A stretch of 39,575 nucleotides of DNA from Candidatus Staskawiczbacteria bacterium (GCA_943357015.1 CALRFZ010000002.1:1-39575), one strand, 5' to 3'. Positions 7,496 to 15,494 are shown, counted from the stretch's first letter. Made by a program: numbers and translations. The notes: a model not told the origin generated them from the letters alone.

Positions 7496-8473
7496 ATGAG
7501 AATCGTATCTGGAATACAGCCAACTTCACAGCTTCATATCGGCAACTATTTGGGAGCCATAAAACAGTGGATACCACTGCAAGAAAATAACGAATGCGTT
7601 TTTTTCATTGCTGACTTGCACGCCATTACAACTCCCTACGATCCAAAAAACCTGCAAAACGCCATCAAAGAAACCGTAATTGCCTATATTTCAGCTGGTC
7701 TAAACCCAGAAAAGGCAATTATTTTTGTCCAATCGCAAATTAAAGAACATACAGAACTTGGCTGGCTCTTAAATACCATCTGTCCCATTGGCGAATTGGA
7801 ACGAATGACCCAATACAAAGATAAATCTAAAAAGTTTAAAGCCAATATCAACGCGGGGCTTTTAGATTATCCGGTCCTGCAAACCGCTGATGTACTTTTA
7901 TACAAAGGCCAAGCCGTACCAGTTGGTAAAGATCAAGAACAACACATTGAATTAATGCGAACTTTATCACGCAAATTCAATCAAAAATTTGGACAGACAT
8001 TTAGTGAACCCGCTTCAATGATTTTAAAAGAAGGGTCAAAAATTATGAGTCTGACCGACCCTAAAAAGAAAATGTCAAAATCCGATGACCCAAAAAGTTG
8101 CATTTTTTTATTTGATGAGCCAGAGGTCATTACCAAAAAAATCTTGTCGGCGCAAACCGATTCAGGTAAGGATGTAATTTACAATGTCACTAAAAAACCG
8201 GGAATTTCAAATCTTTTAACTATTTACAGTCTTTTAACTGGCAAAACCACTCAGCAACTGGAAGATGAATTTAGAGACAAAGGTTATGGCGACTTTAAAA
8301 AATCACTGGCTTTAGTGGTGGTAAATTACCTAGAACCATTCAGGCGTAAACAAAAAGAACTAGCCACAAGAGAAGTTTACATTCAAGAAATCTTAAAACA
8401 GGGCCATTCCCGCGCTCTAACAATTGCTCAAGAAACCATCAAAGAAGTAAAAGAAAAAATGGGATTGGTTTAG
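7496..8473 (+). CDS. trpS: Tryptophanyl-tRNA synthetase
   Basis: Class I aminoacyl-tRNA synthetase charging tRNA-Trp. The Rossmann fold carries the HIGH-type motif QLHIGNYLG (about 12-20), the TrpRS signature YPVLQTADVLLYKG (about 122-135) and KMSKS near 191-195. The 325-residue length fits bacterial TrpRS. The ATG directly follows a repeat arm, and no Shine-Dalgarno is present. It is convergent with the phosphomannomutase gene across a shared terminator. Confidence 0.95.
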   Translation: MRIVSGIQPTSQLHIGNYLGAIKQWIPLQENNECVFFIADLHAITTPYDPKNLQNAIKETVIAYISAGLNPEKAIIFVQSQIKEHTELGWLLNTICPIGELERMTQYKDKSKKFKANINAGLLDYPVLQTADVLLYKGQAVPVGKDQEQHIELMRTLSRKFNQKFGQTFSEPASMILKEGSKIMSLTDPKKKMSKSDDPKSCIFLFDEPEVITKKILSAQTDSGKDVIYNVTKKPGISNLLTIYSLLTGKTTQQLEDEFRDKGYGDFKKSLALVVVNYLEPFRRKQKELATREVYIQEILKQGHSRALTIAQETIKEVKEKMGLV

Positions 8474-8475
8474 AT

Positions 8476-8510
8476 TTTAGTGGGTAGTTGGTAGTGAGTA
8501 GTTGGTAGAT
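8476..8510. repeat. TAGTTGG/TAGTGAG heptad array
   Basis: Phased words TAGTGGG, TAGTTGG, TAGTGAG, TAGTTGG, TAG lie just downstream of trpS. This is the same family as at 2313-2405 but without the complementary arm. Confidence 0.6.
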
Positions 8511-8511
8511 T

Positions 8512-8546
8512 AAAAAACAGCCTATTTATTAAAATGGCTGTTTTTT
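8512..8546. terminator. Bidirectional intrinsic terminator
   Basis: AAAAAACAGCC (8512-8522) and GGCTGTTTTTT (8536-8546) form a perfect 11-bp stem with T-runs on both strands. It separates convergent trpS and the phosphohexomutase gene. Confidence 0.85.
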
Positions 8547-8557
8547 AGTCATACCAA

Positions 8558-9880
8558 TTATACACCAATAAACTCACTTAATTCTTTTTGTTTTTCATTT
8601 AGCAAATCCTGTGTCTTAGCCTCAATAGTTAGCTTTATCACCGGTTCGGTATTAGATGGTCTTAAATTAAACCACCAATCTTGATATTCCACCGTCACGC
8701 CATCTAAATAATCTTGCTTGCCATCAATATATTTTTGCTTTATTTTTTCCAAAACTACATTTGAATCATCTGTTTTAAAAGTAAGTTGCAATGGTTTAGC
8801 ATAAATTGTTAGACCTTTAACAATTTCTGAAACTGGCTTTTTTTCTTCTGAAATAATTTGCAGTAATGTTAAAAACGCAATCATACCAGAGTCGCAATAA
8901 AAATAATCGGCAAAACAATAATGCGCGGATAATTCCCCGCCCATAATACCGCCATTTTTTATCAGGCCTTCTCGCACATTAACAAAGCCAACCTGTGTGC
9001 GAATTGGCACACCGCCCCACTTTTTAATAAATTCTGGCACAGACCGTGAGCAAATTAAATTATAAGCAATTCCTTTGCCCGTATTTTTAACCAGAAAATA
9101 TTTGGCCAAAAGCAATAAAACAATATCCGCAGAAACCATTTGACCATTTTCATCCACCAAAAAAATCCTATCGGCGTCGGCGTCAAACATAAAACCAAAA
9201 TCAGCTTTTTCTTTTTTGATTATATTAGTAATTTGATCTGATGAACCCTCTTCTAAAGGATTTGGCGAATGATTAGGAAAATTCCCATCGGGCTGAAAAT
9301 TTAATGGAATAATTTCGCAGGGCAAATGTTTTTTTACCATTTCAATCACGCTTCCCATAACACCATTTGACGCATCCACCGCAATTTTAAAAGGTTTTAT
9401 GTTTCCAGAAAATTTAAGAATGTGTTTTATATAATCAGGCCAAATATCTAAATTTTCTATTTTTAAATTATCAGTTTTAATCTCATTTTCAACTACCAAT
9501 GATAATAAATCTTTTCCCCTTATCCAAACAATATCATTACCATTTTTAACCATCATTTTAAAACCATTATAATCCTTGGGATTGTGGCTGGCGGTAATCA
9601 TAATTCCAGCATCAAAATCATAACTGCCAACGGCAAAATATAGGCCCTCGGTTGGCGTTTGTCCGATACTGGTAACTTTTACTCCCTGCGCCAACAAACC
9701 CCGCGTTAAAGCTAAAAACAACGCTGGCGACGATAAGCGAGCATCATATCCAACAACCACATTTTTACACCCAGTTAATTTAACAAAGGCCTGACCCACA
9801 GCAAAAGCCGACCGATCATCAAGTTCGTCAGGATAAATTCCTCTCACATCATAAGATTTAAATATATTCTTATTTATCAT
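8558..9880 (-). CDS. manB: Phosphomannomutase/phosphoglucomutase
   Basis: Alpha-D-phosphohexomutase that moves phosphate between C1 and C6 of mannose or glucose, feeding nucleotide-sugar and glycan synthesis. The phosphoserine loop TASHNP has Ser98, the metal loop DADADR is at about 233-238, the sugar loop GGELSAHY is near 325, and the phosphate loop RPSNTEP lies near residue 407. All four domains are present; the 440-residue length is normal. Substrate (Man versus Glc versus both) cannot be told from sequence. A TATAAT lies eight bases upstream of the ATG, so the mRNA may be nearly leaderless. The gene is monocistronic here. Confidence 0.92.
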   Translation of the reverse strand: MINKNIFKSYDVRGIYPDELDDRSAFAVGQAFVKLTGCKNVVVGYDARLSSPALFLALTRGLLAQGVKVTSIGQTPTEGLYFAVGSYDFDAGIMITASHNPKDYNGFKMMVKNGNDIVWIRGKDLLSLVVENEIKTDNLKIENLDIWPDYIKHILKFSGNIKPFKIAVDASNGVMGSVIEMVKKHLPCEIIPLNFQPDGNFPNHSPNPLEEGSSDQITNIIKKEKADFGFMFDADADRIFLVDENGQMVSADIVLLLLAKYFLVKNTGKGIAYNLICSRSVPEFIKKWGGVPIRTQVGFVNVREGLIKNGGIMGGELSAHYCFADYFYCDSGMIAFLTLLQIISEEKKPVSEIVKGLTIYAKPLQLTFKTDDSNVVLEKIKQKYIDGKQDYLDGVTVEYQDWWFNLRPSNTEPVIKLTIEAKTQDLLNEKQKELSEFIGV

Positions 9881-9888
9881 AATTAATC

Positions 9889-9894
9889 ATTATA
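9889..9894 (-). promoter_or_regulatory. -10 box just upstream of manB
   Basis: TATAAT on the minus strand ends eight bases before the ATG, which would place the transcript start at or next to the start codon. The -35 is not clear. Confidence 0.4.
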
Positions 9895-9919
9895 CTATAT
9901 GTATTATAAAGAAAAAGCC

Positions 9920-9947
9920 TTGATTTTTAAAATATATTTGCTATAAT
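9920..9947 (+). promoter_or_regulatory. rpsF operon promoter with extended -10
   Basis: TTGATT (9920-9925), a 16-base spacer and TGCTATAAT (-10 at 9942-9947). Predicted start is about 9954, giving an ~84-base leader. Confidence 0.7.
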
Positions 9948-9993
9948 ATCAATATATAAATTACTTTGCTTATTTGTGCTCTATTTAATAACA

Positions 9994-10023
9994 TAGAATA
10001 TTAAAATATATTTTCATATTCTA
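9994..10023 (+). promoter_or_regulatory. AT-rich hairpin in the rpsF leader
   Basis: TAGAATAT (9994-10001) pairs with ATATTCTA (10016-10023). Its place, 15 bases before the S6 start, suits a translational control element. However, I do not see the CCG-containing motif described for S6:S18 autoregulation. Confidence 0.35.
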
Positions 10024-10037
10024 CATCATCCTTTAAT

Positions 10038-10490
10038 ATGAAACCTTACGAATTAACTTATATTATATCTTCACATATTGTATCTGAACAAGTGGAAAAC
10101 CTTAAAAAGGGGGTGGAAGATTTTGTGCAAAAAAATGGTGGCGTGATTGTAAAATCCGAAAAATCTATTGCTCAAAGCTTGGCTTATCCAATCAAAAAAC
10201 ACAGCTCTGGTTTTTTTATGACATTGGAATTTAATGCAGAAGAAAAAGACATTAAGGCCTTAAAAGCGGAGTTAGAAAAAACACCTGATATTTTGCGTCA
10301 TTTTATTGTTGTTAAAATGCCCGCCAAAATTATGAAGGCACGCCGAACCAGAAAACCTGCCGTAGATGAAACTAAGGTTAAATCCAAAACTGAAAACACA
10401 GAAGTATTTAAGGAAAAGGCCATAAAAGATGAAAAACCCGTTGCAGACGAAGATATTGATAAAAAGTTAGACGAGATTCTTAGCGAATAG
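10038..10490 (+). CDS. rpsF: Small ribosomal subunit protein bS6
   Basis: Binds 16S rRNA with bS18 in the platform of the 30S subunit. The first ~97 residues are a standard S6 fold, starting MKPYELTYIIS, with LAYPIKKHSSGFFMTLEF in the centre and RHFIVVKMP at the end. A charged tail of about 50 residues follows (KARRTRKPAVDETK, then an acidic end), longer than in E. coli. First gene of the order rpsF-ssb-rpsR, the common bacterial arrangement. No Shine-Dalgarno; a TTTAAT tract precedes the ATG. Confidence 0.93.
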   Translation: MKPYELTYIISSHIVSEQVENLKKGVEDFVQKNGGVIVKSEKSIAQSLAYPIKKHSSGFFMTLEFNAEEKDIKALKAELEKTPDILRHFIVVKMPAKIMKARRTRKPAVDETKVKSKTENTEVFKEKAIKDEKPVADEDIDKKLDEILSE

Positions 10491-10584
10491 TTTGTAGAAT
10501 TGTAGTGAGTAGTTTGTAGAATTGAATAAAATATTTTAATTCAAGAAAAAACTACCAACTACAAACTACTCACCACAAACTCGT
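10489..10584. repeat. Inverted pair of TAGTTTG/TAGTGAG heptad arrays
   Basis: The left arm contains TAGTTTG, TAGAATTG, TAGTGAG, TAGTTTG. The right arm contains CTACCAA, CTACAAA, CTACTCA. An inner TTGAATAAAATATTTTAATTCAA-like palindrome closes the hairpin. It closely resembles the element at 2313-2405. The left arm begins at the rpsF stop codon. Confidence 0.7.
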
Positions 10585-10587
10585 AAA

Positions 10588-11133
10588 ATGAATTTAAACA
10601 AAGCGTTCATTCTTGGCAATGTCACGCGCGACCCAGAAATGCGGTCTTTGCCATCTGGCCTTCAAGTAGCTTCATTTGGAATGGCTACTAACAGATTTTA
10701 CACTGACGCTCAGGGCATTAAAAAACAAGAAGCAGAGTTTCATAACATAGTTTGTTTTGGAAAAACCGCCGATATTGCTTCCAGATTTTTAGTCAAAGGC
10801 GCAATGGTCTTAATTGAAGGCCGAATAAAAACCTCAAGCTGGCAAGGTACTGATGGCATTAAAAAATATAAAACCGAAATTATTGCCGAAAGTTTGCAAT
10901 TGGGACCAAGACCAAGTGGAGTAAATGGATCATCATCAGGACAAAATGCAAGACCAGCCTACTCTGCGCCAACACAAACAAATCCCGCCTCCGCGCAAAA
11001 CTACGGCGTGGCGAAGGAAGAAATACCAATCATAGAAGAAAACACCCCAGTAAACTTTAATATTGAAGAACCAAAAAGTTTCACCAGCGAAGAAAAATCA
11101 GACGAAATAGACGTAAAAGATATACCATTCTAA
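10588..11133 (+). CDS. ssb: Single-stranded DNA-binding protein
   Basis: Coats single-stranded DNA in replication, recombination and repair. The OB fold spans about residues 1-108 (MNLNKAFILGNVTRDPEMRS, then EAEFHNIVCFGKTADIASRFL, then GAMVLIEGRI). A disordered Gly/Ser/Gln/Pro-rich linker follows, then the acidic protein-docking tip ending VKDIPF. Length (181) is typical. Located between the S6 and S18 genes as in many bacteria. No Shine-Dalgarno. Confidence 0.95.
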   Translation: MNLNKAFILGNVTRDPEMRSLPSGLQVASFGMATNRFYTDAQGIKKQEAEFHNIVCFGKTADIASRFLVKGAMVLIEGRIKTSSWQGTDGIKKYKTEIIAESLQLGPRPSGVNGSSSGQNARPAYSAPTQTNPASAQNYGVAKEEIPIIEENTPVNFNIEEPKSFTSEEKSDEIDVKDIPF

Positions 11134-11243
11134 ATTTCCAATTACCAATATCCAATTCCCAATGAAAATCTAAATTTTTATAATTAGAAATTATGCATTT
11201 TATTGGAAATTAGAAATTAGAAATTAGAAATTAATTTTAAATT
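11134..11243. repeat. Heptad arrays AATTACC/AATATCC and AAATTAG
   Basis: The left part has CAATTAC, CAATATC, CAATTCC words. The right part has AAATTAG three times in exact phase, reaching the rpsR start. The two parts are partly complementary. Confidence 0.6.
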
Positions 11244-11441
11244 ATGTTCTGCCATTTTTGCCGAAAAAATATTGACGAAGTAGATTTTAAAGACATTGAA
11301 TTGTTGGCTAAGTTTGTTTCCGGTTTTTACAAAATCAAACCAAGAAAAAAAACTGGCCTTTGCAGTCACCATCAAAAGAAAGTCGCCACTGCTATTAAAC
11401 GAGCTAGACAAATGGCAATGATGCCTTATACTCCGCGCTAG
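11244..11441 (+). CDS. rpsR: Small ribosomal subunit protein bS18
   Basis: 30S platform protein and partner of bS6. The 65 residues carry the CxxC start (MFCHFCRKN), the core DIELLAKFVSGFYKIKPRKKTGLCSHHQKKVATAIKRARQMAMMPYTPR, and normal family length. The two N-terminal cysteines with CSHH suggest a zinc-binding version. The stop TAG is the first triplet of a TAGTTGG heptad array. No Shine-Dalgarno. A terminator follows closely, ending the rpsF-ssb-rpsR unit. Confidence 0.93.
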   Translation: MFCHFCRKNIDEVDFKDIELLAKFVSGFYKIKPRKKTGLCSHHQKKVATAIKRARQMAMMPYTPR

Positions 11442-11458
11442 TTGGTAGTTTGTAGAAC

Positions 11459-11500
11459 TAAAAAAACAGCCATAATCAAAAGATTGTGACTGTTTTTTTA
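11459..11500 (+). terminator. Intrinsic terminator after rpsR (twin A)
   Basis: AAAAAACAG (11461-11469) pairs with CTGTTTTTT (11490-11498), with an inner AATC/GATT stem and a long T-run. It is nearly the same sequence as the terminator at 11854-11893. Confidence 0.8.
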
Positions 11501-11505
11501 TAAAT

Positions 11506-11533
11506 TTGACATGATTTTTATAAAGAGTAGAAT
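11506..11533 (+). promoter_or_regulatory. Promoter of the coiled-coil gene
   Basis: Consensus TTGACA (11506-11511), a 16-base spacer and TAGAAT (11528-11533); the start would be about 11540, 28 bases before the ATG. Confidence 0.65.
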
Positions 11534-11567
11534 TATGAATAGACCTATCCCTAAATAATATAAAATT

Positions 11568-11825
11568 ATGACAAAAGAAAAATCTCTAAATATAAAAGAC
11601 ATCCAAGAACTACTAAACAATCAAACGGACGTTATTTTGAGCGCGGTTAATGAAAAAATCGAAGCACTCGATTTAAAATTTAGCCAAAAAATTGATTCTC
11701 TCACAACCACACTTGATAAATTTCTTAAAAGGATGACCGATATGGAGGATGAGTTTATGATGATGAAAAACGATTTAAATAGAATGAAAAAAGTTATCAA
11801 AGAAAAATTGGGTGTAGAGTTGTAA
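11568..11825 (+). CDS. Small coiled-coil protein of unknown function
   Basis: I do not recognise a characterised family. The 85 residues are almost wholly helical and charged. A short N-terminal part (NIKDIQELLNNQTD) leads into heptad-spaced hydrophobics over about 25-80 (ALDLKFSQKIDSLTTTLDKF, then MTDMEDEFMMMKNDL), typical of a parallel or antiparallel coiled coil. It has no signal or membrane segment, so it is cytoplasmic. It has its own consensus promoter and sits between twin terminators, so it is an independent unit between rpsR and convergent recA. Confidence 0.7.
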   Translation: MTKEKSLNIKDIQELLNNQTDVILSAVNEKIEALDLKFSQKIDSLTTTLDKFLKRMTDMEDEFMMMKNDLNRMKKVIKEKLGVEL

Positions 11826-11853
11826 TAGTAAATATCTAATTAAATCTTGATAT

Positions 11854-11893
11854 AAAAAACAGCCATAATCAAAAAAGATTGCGGCTGTTTTAG
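11854..11893. terminator. Bidirectional terminator (twin B)
   Basis: AAAACAGCC (11856-11864) and GGCTGTTTT (11883-11891) pair, with an inner AATC/GATT stem. It serves the coiled-coil gene and, on the other strand, recA. Confidence 0.75.
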
Positions 11894-11898
11894 TTTTA

Positions 11899-11907
11899 TT
11901 ATCCACA
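11899..11907 (+). promoter_or_regulatory. Perfect DnaA-box sequence
   Basis: TTATCCACA between the terminator and the recA end. It is single and may be chance; compare the inverted pair near pilA. Confidence 0.3.
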
Positions 11908-11959
11908 AAACAATATTCTTTCGTCTTTACCTAAAAAATTCTCTGACCAAACACAATAA

Positions 11960-11988
11960 AGTTAATGGCTAAATGCTAAATGTCATTT
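11960..11988. repeat. Short heptad array (GCTAAAT type)
   Basis: GCTAAAT, GCTAAAT, GTCATTT in phase, directly downstream of the recA stop. Confidence 0.45.
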
Positions 11989-11991
11989 AAA

Positions 11992-13035
11992 CTAGCTCTC
12001 CACATCTGCCGACTCTACTGGTGTTACAGATGGAGCTAAAGCTTCCTTTTTTATTCGTTCTATGATTTCTGGATGAGCTTTCAGGTACTGTTTTGCCACT
12101 TCCGTTCCCACACCCATTTTTTCTCCATCAAACATAAAGGTATTACCAGATTGCTTTATTACGCCCGACAACAACCCTGCCCGCAATGCGTCACCCGCTT
12201 TAGAAATGCCTTCGTTATAATAAATATCAAATTCAGCTACCCGAAATGGCGCCGCTACTTTATTTTTTACCACTTTAGCCTTAACCCGATTACCAATAAT
12301 TTCATCGCCAGATTTTATCTGCGCCGTGCGTGACAAATTTACTCTTACTGAAGCATAAAATTTTAAGGCTAATCCCCCTGGCGTGGTTTCTGGATTACCA
12401 AAGACCATACCAATTTTCATACGGGTTTGGTTGATAAATATAATCATCGTATTGGATTTTGACGCAATACTAGATAATTTCCGACAGGCTTGACTCATCA
12501 TTCGCGCTTGTAAACCCATATGCTGATCGCCAATTTCACCCTCTATTTCACGCTGTGGAGTTAAAGCTGCCACTGAATCTACTACCACCACATCCACATT
12601 TTCTGATTTTACCAAAGTTTCTACAATTTGCAGGGCCTGCTCCCCACTTGATGGCTGAGAAATTAACAAGTCATCGGTATTTACTCCAAGACGCTTGGCA
12701 TAATCAGGGTCCATTGCGTGCTCGGCATCAATATAAGCACACACTCCGCCCTTTTTTTGTGCTTCAGCTACAATATGCAAAGACAGTGTGGTTTTACCAG
12801 AAGACTCCGCTCCATAAATTTCAATAATTCTACCCCGAGGCATTCCACCCACCCCCAAAGCCATATCCATAGCAATAGAACCCGTTGGAATAACATCCAC
12901 ATTCACTTTATTGCTTTCGGACAATTTCATAATTGACCCTTCTCCAAACCGCTCTTTAATTTCGTTAATTGCTGATGTTAAAGCCTTATCCTGCTTAGTT
13001 TCTTCCAGCTTTTTCTCTTTTTTTTCTTTGGCCAT
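11992..13035 (-). CDS. recA: Recombinase RecA
   Basis: ATP-dependent strand-exchange protein for homologous recombination and the SOS response. The Walker A motif GAESSGKTT is at about residues 70-78, Walker B VVVVDSVAAL near 145, the L1/L2 DNA-binding loops are in the MGLQARMMSQACRKL and GNPETTPGGLALKF region, and FINQTRMKIG is intact. No intein is present. Length (347) is normal, ending with a short Ser/Ala/Glu tail. No LexA-type operator is recognisable upstream; the spacer to ftsK is filled by inverted heptad arrays. No Shine-Dalgarno. Confidence 0.97.
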   Translation of the reverse strand: MAKEKKEKKLEETKQDKALTSAINEIKERFGEGSIMKLSESNKVNVDVIPTGSIAMDMALGVGGMPRGRIIEIYGAESSGKTTLSLHIVAEAQKKGGVCAYIDAEHAMDPDYAKRLGVNTDDLLISQPSSGEQALQIVETLVKSENVDVVVVDSVAALTPQREIEGEIGDQHMGLQARMMSQACRKLSSIASKSNTMIIFINQTRMKIGMVFGNPETTPGGLALKFYASVRVNLSRTAQIKSGDEIIGNRVKAKVVKNKVAAPFRVAEFDIYYNEGISKAGDALRAGLLSGVIKQSGNTFMFDGEKMGVGTEVAKQYLKAHPEIIERIKKEALAPSVTPVESADVES

Positions 13036-13043
13036 AATTAGTT

Positions 13044-13182
13044 AATTTGAAATTTGAAATTTACAATTTGAATTCAATATTTCAATTATTTAATAATTTA
13101 ATTCGAAAACTCGTCGAGTTTTAGTATTTTCAAATTTGATATTTCAAATTGAATTCAAATTTCAAATTGTAAATTTCAAATT
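13044..13182. repeat. Long inverted pair of AATTTGA heptad arrays
   Basis: Left arm units start at 13044, 13051, 13058 and 13065. The right arm (about 13141-13182) is complementary. The centre holds AAAACTCG T CGAGTTTT (13106-13122), a near-perfect palindrome. Sequence and layout closely match the element at 7353-7495. Confidence 0.75.
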
Positions 13183-13187
13183 CACAG

Positions 13188-15413
13188 CTACACTTTTTTC
13201 CACTCATTATCTTCTGTTTTCTGCGGAGTGTCTTCTGACTCATCTAATCCGCCGGGCTCCAAACTTTCGGATTTTGGAATTATAGTAGTGTTATCTCCGT
13301 AAACTTCACGCGGTTTGGCGCCATCAGCACCACCAACAATACCCCTGTCTTCTAACATATCAATTAAACGCGCGGCGCGAGAATATCCAATTCTTAACCT
13401 TCGTTGCAAAAATGACGCTGAAGCTTTTTTGGTTTCTAAAACTATTCTTTTGACATCTTCAAATAATGGGTCGTCATCGCCAAAAAAAGTTTCTCCACCC
13501 TCGGTTTTTTCTTGCTGGGACTGATCAAGTTGGTTTTTTAAGCTTTCAATTAAATCTACCTGAGGTTCCTGCACTTTTTTACCCATTTCAGTCACCCAAT
13601 CAGTCACTCTTTTAACTTCATTTTCTGAAACGTAAGGCCCTTGAACTCGCGTAATCTTAGAGCTTTTTGACGACAAAAACAACATATCACCCATACCTAT
13701 TAATTTTTCGGCGCCCGAAGTATCAAGCACGGTGCGTGAATCTATTTGTGATGCCACTTGAAAACTAATTCTAGAACTAATATTGGCCTTAATTAATCCG
13801 GTAATAACTTCAACAGAAGGTCTTTGAGTTGCCAAAACTAAATGAATACCAGTGGCTCGCGCCATTTGAGCTAACCTGACAATACCAGCTTCTAATTCCT
13901 TGCCTTTAGCTGCCATTAAATCAGCTAATTCGTCAACAATTAACACAATATAAGGCATTTGTTTGCCTTGAGCCATAACAGTTTTATTGGCGTTATAACT
14001 TTTAATATTACGGGTTGGAATTTCAGAAAATACTTCAAATCGGCGTTCCATTTCTCGGGCCAACCATTGCAAAGCATTAATGGTTTTAGCGGCATCGTTA
14101 ATAACCGGACACAATAAATGCGGAATATCATTATAATTTTGAAATTCCACGCGCTTGGGGTCAACCATAATTAATCGTATTTGATCTGGCGTACTTTTAT
14201 ATAATAAACTTAAAATCAAAGAATTTAGAAAAATCGTTTTTCCTGTTCCAGTGGCACCCGCCACCAACATATGAGGCTGTTCTTCTAATGCGGTATAAGT
14301 TGGAGAGCCTGACACGTCTTTGCCAAGCGCCAACATTAAAGGTGACTCCGATGACTGATATTGTTGATCAGCCACCAAATTTCGCAATACCACTGTGGCG
14401 CGCACCTTGTTTGGTACTTCAATACCCACTAGTGATTTACCCGGAATTGGCGCTTCAATTCTAATTGGGTGAGCGGCTAAAGCCAAAGCCAAGTTATTTG
14501 ATAAAGTGGTGATTTTAGAAAGTTTAACTCCTTCAGCGGGCTTAAAAGCGTACTGGGTAACAGTCGGACCAACATTGACTTCGGTCATTTCCACGGGAAT
14601 ACCAAAATTTTCTAAGGTTTTTTTAATAATCAAAGAGTTTTCTTTGATGTTTCCTGAGGTTGGCGAAGTTTCATTTTTAGATAACAGGTCAATTGGTGGC
14701 AAAGAATATTTACCCTTAGACTGGGCCGACATTAAAGTCACTGCTTCTGGTTTTTGACTTTTAGCTTCTAGTGTTTTAGCCAGTTGCCATTTTCCATTTG
14801 CAATTTGCTTTTTTGGCAATTCGGTTTTTTCTGGTTCTATACCCTTAATGCGAAAATTCGGAGCATCGGAACTTTTCAGCGGATCTGGTTTTATTATTTC
14901 TTTTGGTTCTAACATTTGCATCCATACAGATTGCGTAAAGATAAACAAACCAATAATTATTGTAGTTGCAAAAACAATATTGGCCACTAAAATTCCAAAC
15001 GACCCAACCAATAATTTAGCTAATAAAAAACCTATCCAACCGCCATTCATATTGGCAAGGTCGCGCCCGCCCAACACCCCTGCAATACCAATTAAGGCAA
15101 TTATAATCGCCAAAATCAGGGCCAGATTACTGGTTTTTTTCTTAGTTTTTAAAAAAATTAACCCGCCAAGCAATAAAAATAATGGTAAAGCATAGGCAGA
15201 ATTTCCCACTAAAAACTGAGAAATTTTGGTAAACCACATACCTGCCAAACCAGCCTTATCTAAGAAACTTAAAATAATAATAATCGCAAACAAAAACATC
15301 ACTATTGCTTTAATTAAACGCTTAGTGTGTAAAGTTAAAAGATATTCTTTCTTTTTTTCTTTGCCGTTTTTAACTGGTTTTTCCAACTTTTCGTCTTTCT
15401 CTTTTTTAGCCAT
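13188..15413 (-). CDS. ftsK: DNA translocase FtsK/SpoIIIE
   Basis: Septum-anchored motor that pumps chromosome ends during division. About four N-terminal membrane helices lie at roughly 32-165, then a short linker, then the alpha/beta motor domains with Walker A GATGTGKT near residue 380 and Walker B IVLIVDELADLM. A C-terminal winged-helix gamma domain (FLQRRLRIGYSRAARLIDMLEDRGIVG) reads orienting sequences. Length (741) is close to Gram-positive SpoIIIE. Part of the linker (about 203-223) is encoded by a nine-unit heptad array (14744-14808). The start is preceded by its own promoter and no Shine-Dalgarno. Confidence 0.93.
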   Translation of the reverse strand: MAKKEKDEKLEKPVKNGKEKKKEYLLTLHTKRLIKAIVMFLFAIIIILSFLDKAGLAGMWFTKISQFLVGNSAYALPLFLLLGGLIFLKTKKKTSNLALILAIIIALIGIAGVLGGRDLANMNGGWIGFLLAKLLVGSFGILVANIVFATTIIIGLFIFTQSVWMQMLEPKEIIKPDPLKSSDAPNFRIKGIEPEKTELPKKQIANGKWQLAKTLEAKSQKPEAVTLMSAQSKGKYSLPPIDLLSKNETSPTSGNIKENSLIIKKTLENFGIPVEMTEVNVGPTVTQYAFKPAEGVKLSKITTLSNNLALALAAHPIRIEAPIPGKSLVGIEVPNKVRATVVLRNLVADQQYQSSESPLMLALGKDVSGSPTYTALEEQPHMLVAGATGTGKTIFLNSLILSLLYKSTPDQIRLIMVDPKRVEFQNYNDIPHLLCPVINDAAKTINALQWLAREMERRFEVFSEIPTRNIKSYNANKTVMAQGKQMPYIVLIVDELADLMAAKGKELEAGIVRLAQMARATGIHLVLATQRPSVEVITGLIKANISSRISFQVASQIDSRTVLDTSGAEKLIGMGDMLFLSSKSSKITRVQGPYVSENEVKRVTDWVTEMGKKVQEPQVDLIESLKNQLDQSQQEKTEGGETFFGDDDPLFEDVKRIVLETKKASASFLQRRLRIGYSRAARLIDMLEDRGIVGGADGAKPREVYGDNTTIIPKSESLEPGGLDESEDTPQKTEDNEWKKV
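14744..14808 (-). repeat. Nine-unit heptad array inside ftsK
   Basis: Plus-strand units at 14744, 14751, 14758, 14765, 14772, 14779, 14786, 14793 and 14800 (CTTCTGG, TTTTTGA, CTTTTAG, CTTCTAG, TGTTTTA, GCCAGTT, GCCATTT, TCCATTT, GCAATTT). Translated on the minus strand as part of the linker (IANGKWQLAKTLEAKSQKPE). Confidence 0.65.
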
Positions 15414-15445
15414 TTTTATGCAATTTATATACCTAGTCTATAGCT

Positions 15446-15475
15446 ATTGTATCACCTCCCACAACTTTTTCGCAA
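15446..15475 (-). promoter_or_regulatory. ftsK promoter with extended -10
   Basis: On the minus strand, TTGCGA (15475-15470), an 18-base spacer and TGATACAAT (-10 at 15451-15446). The start would be about 15438, giving a ~25-base leader. Confidence 0.5.
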
Positions 15476-15494
15476 GTGTATAATTTTACAAATT

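Noticed and set aside
9994..10023. Known S6:S18 leader motif
   Set aside because: The stem is A/T only and the conserved CCG-containing element is not visible; kept only as a generic hairpin.
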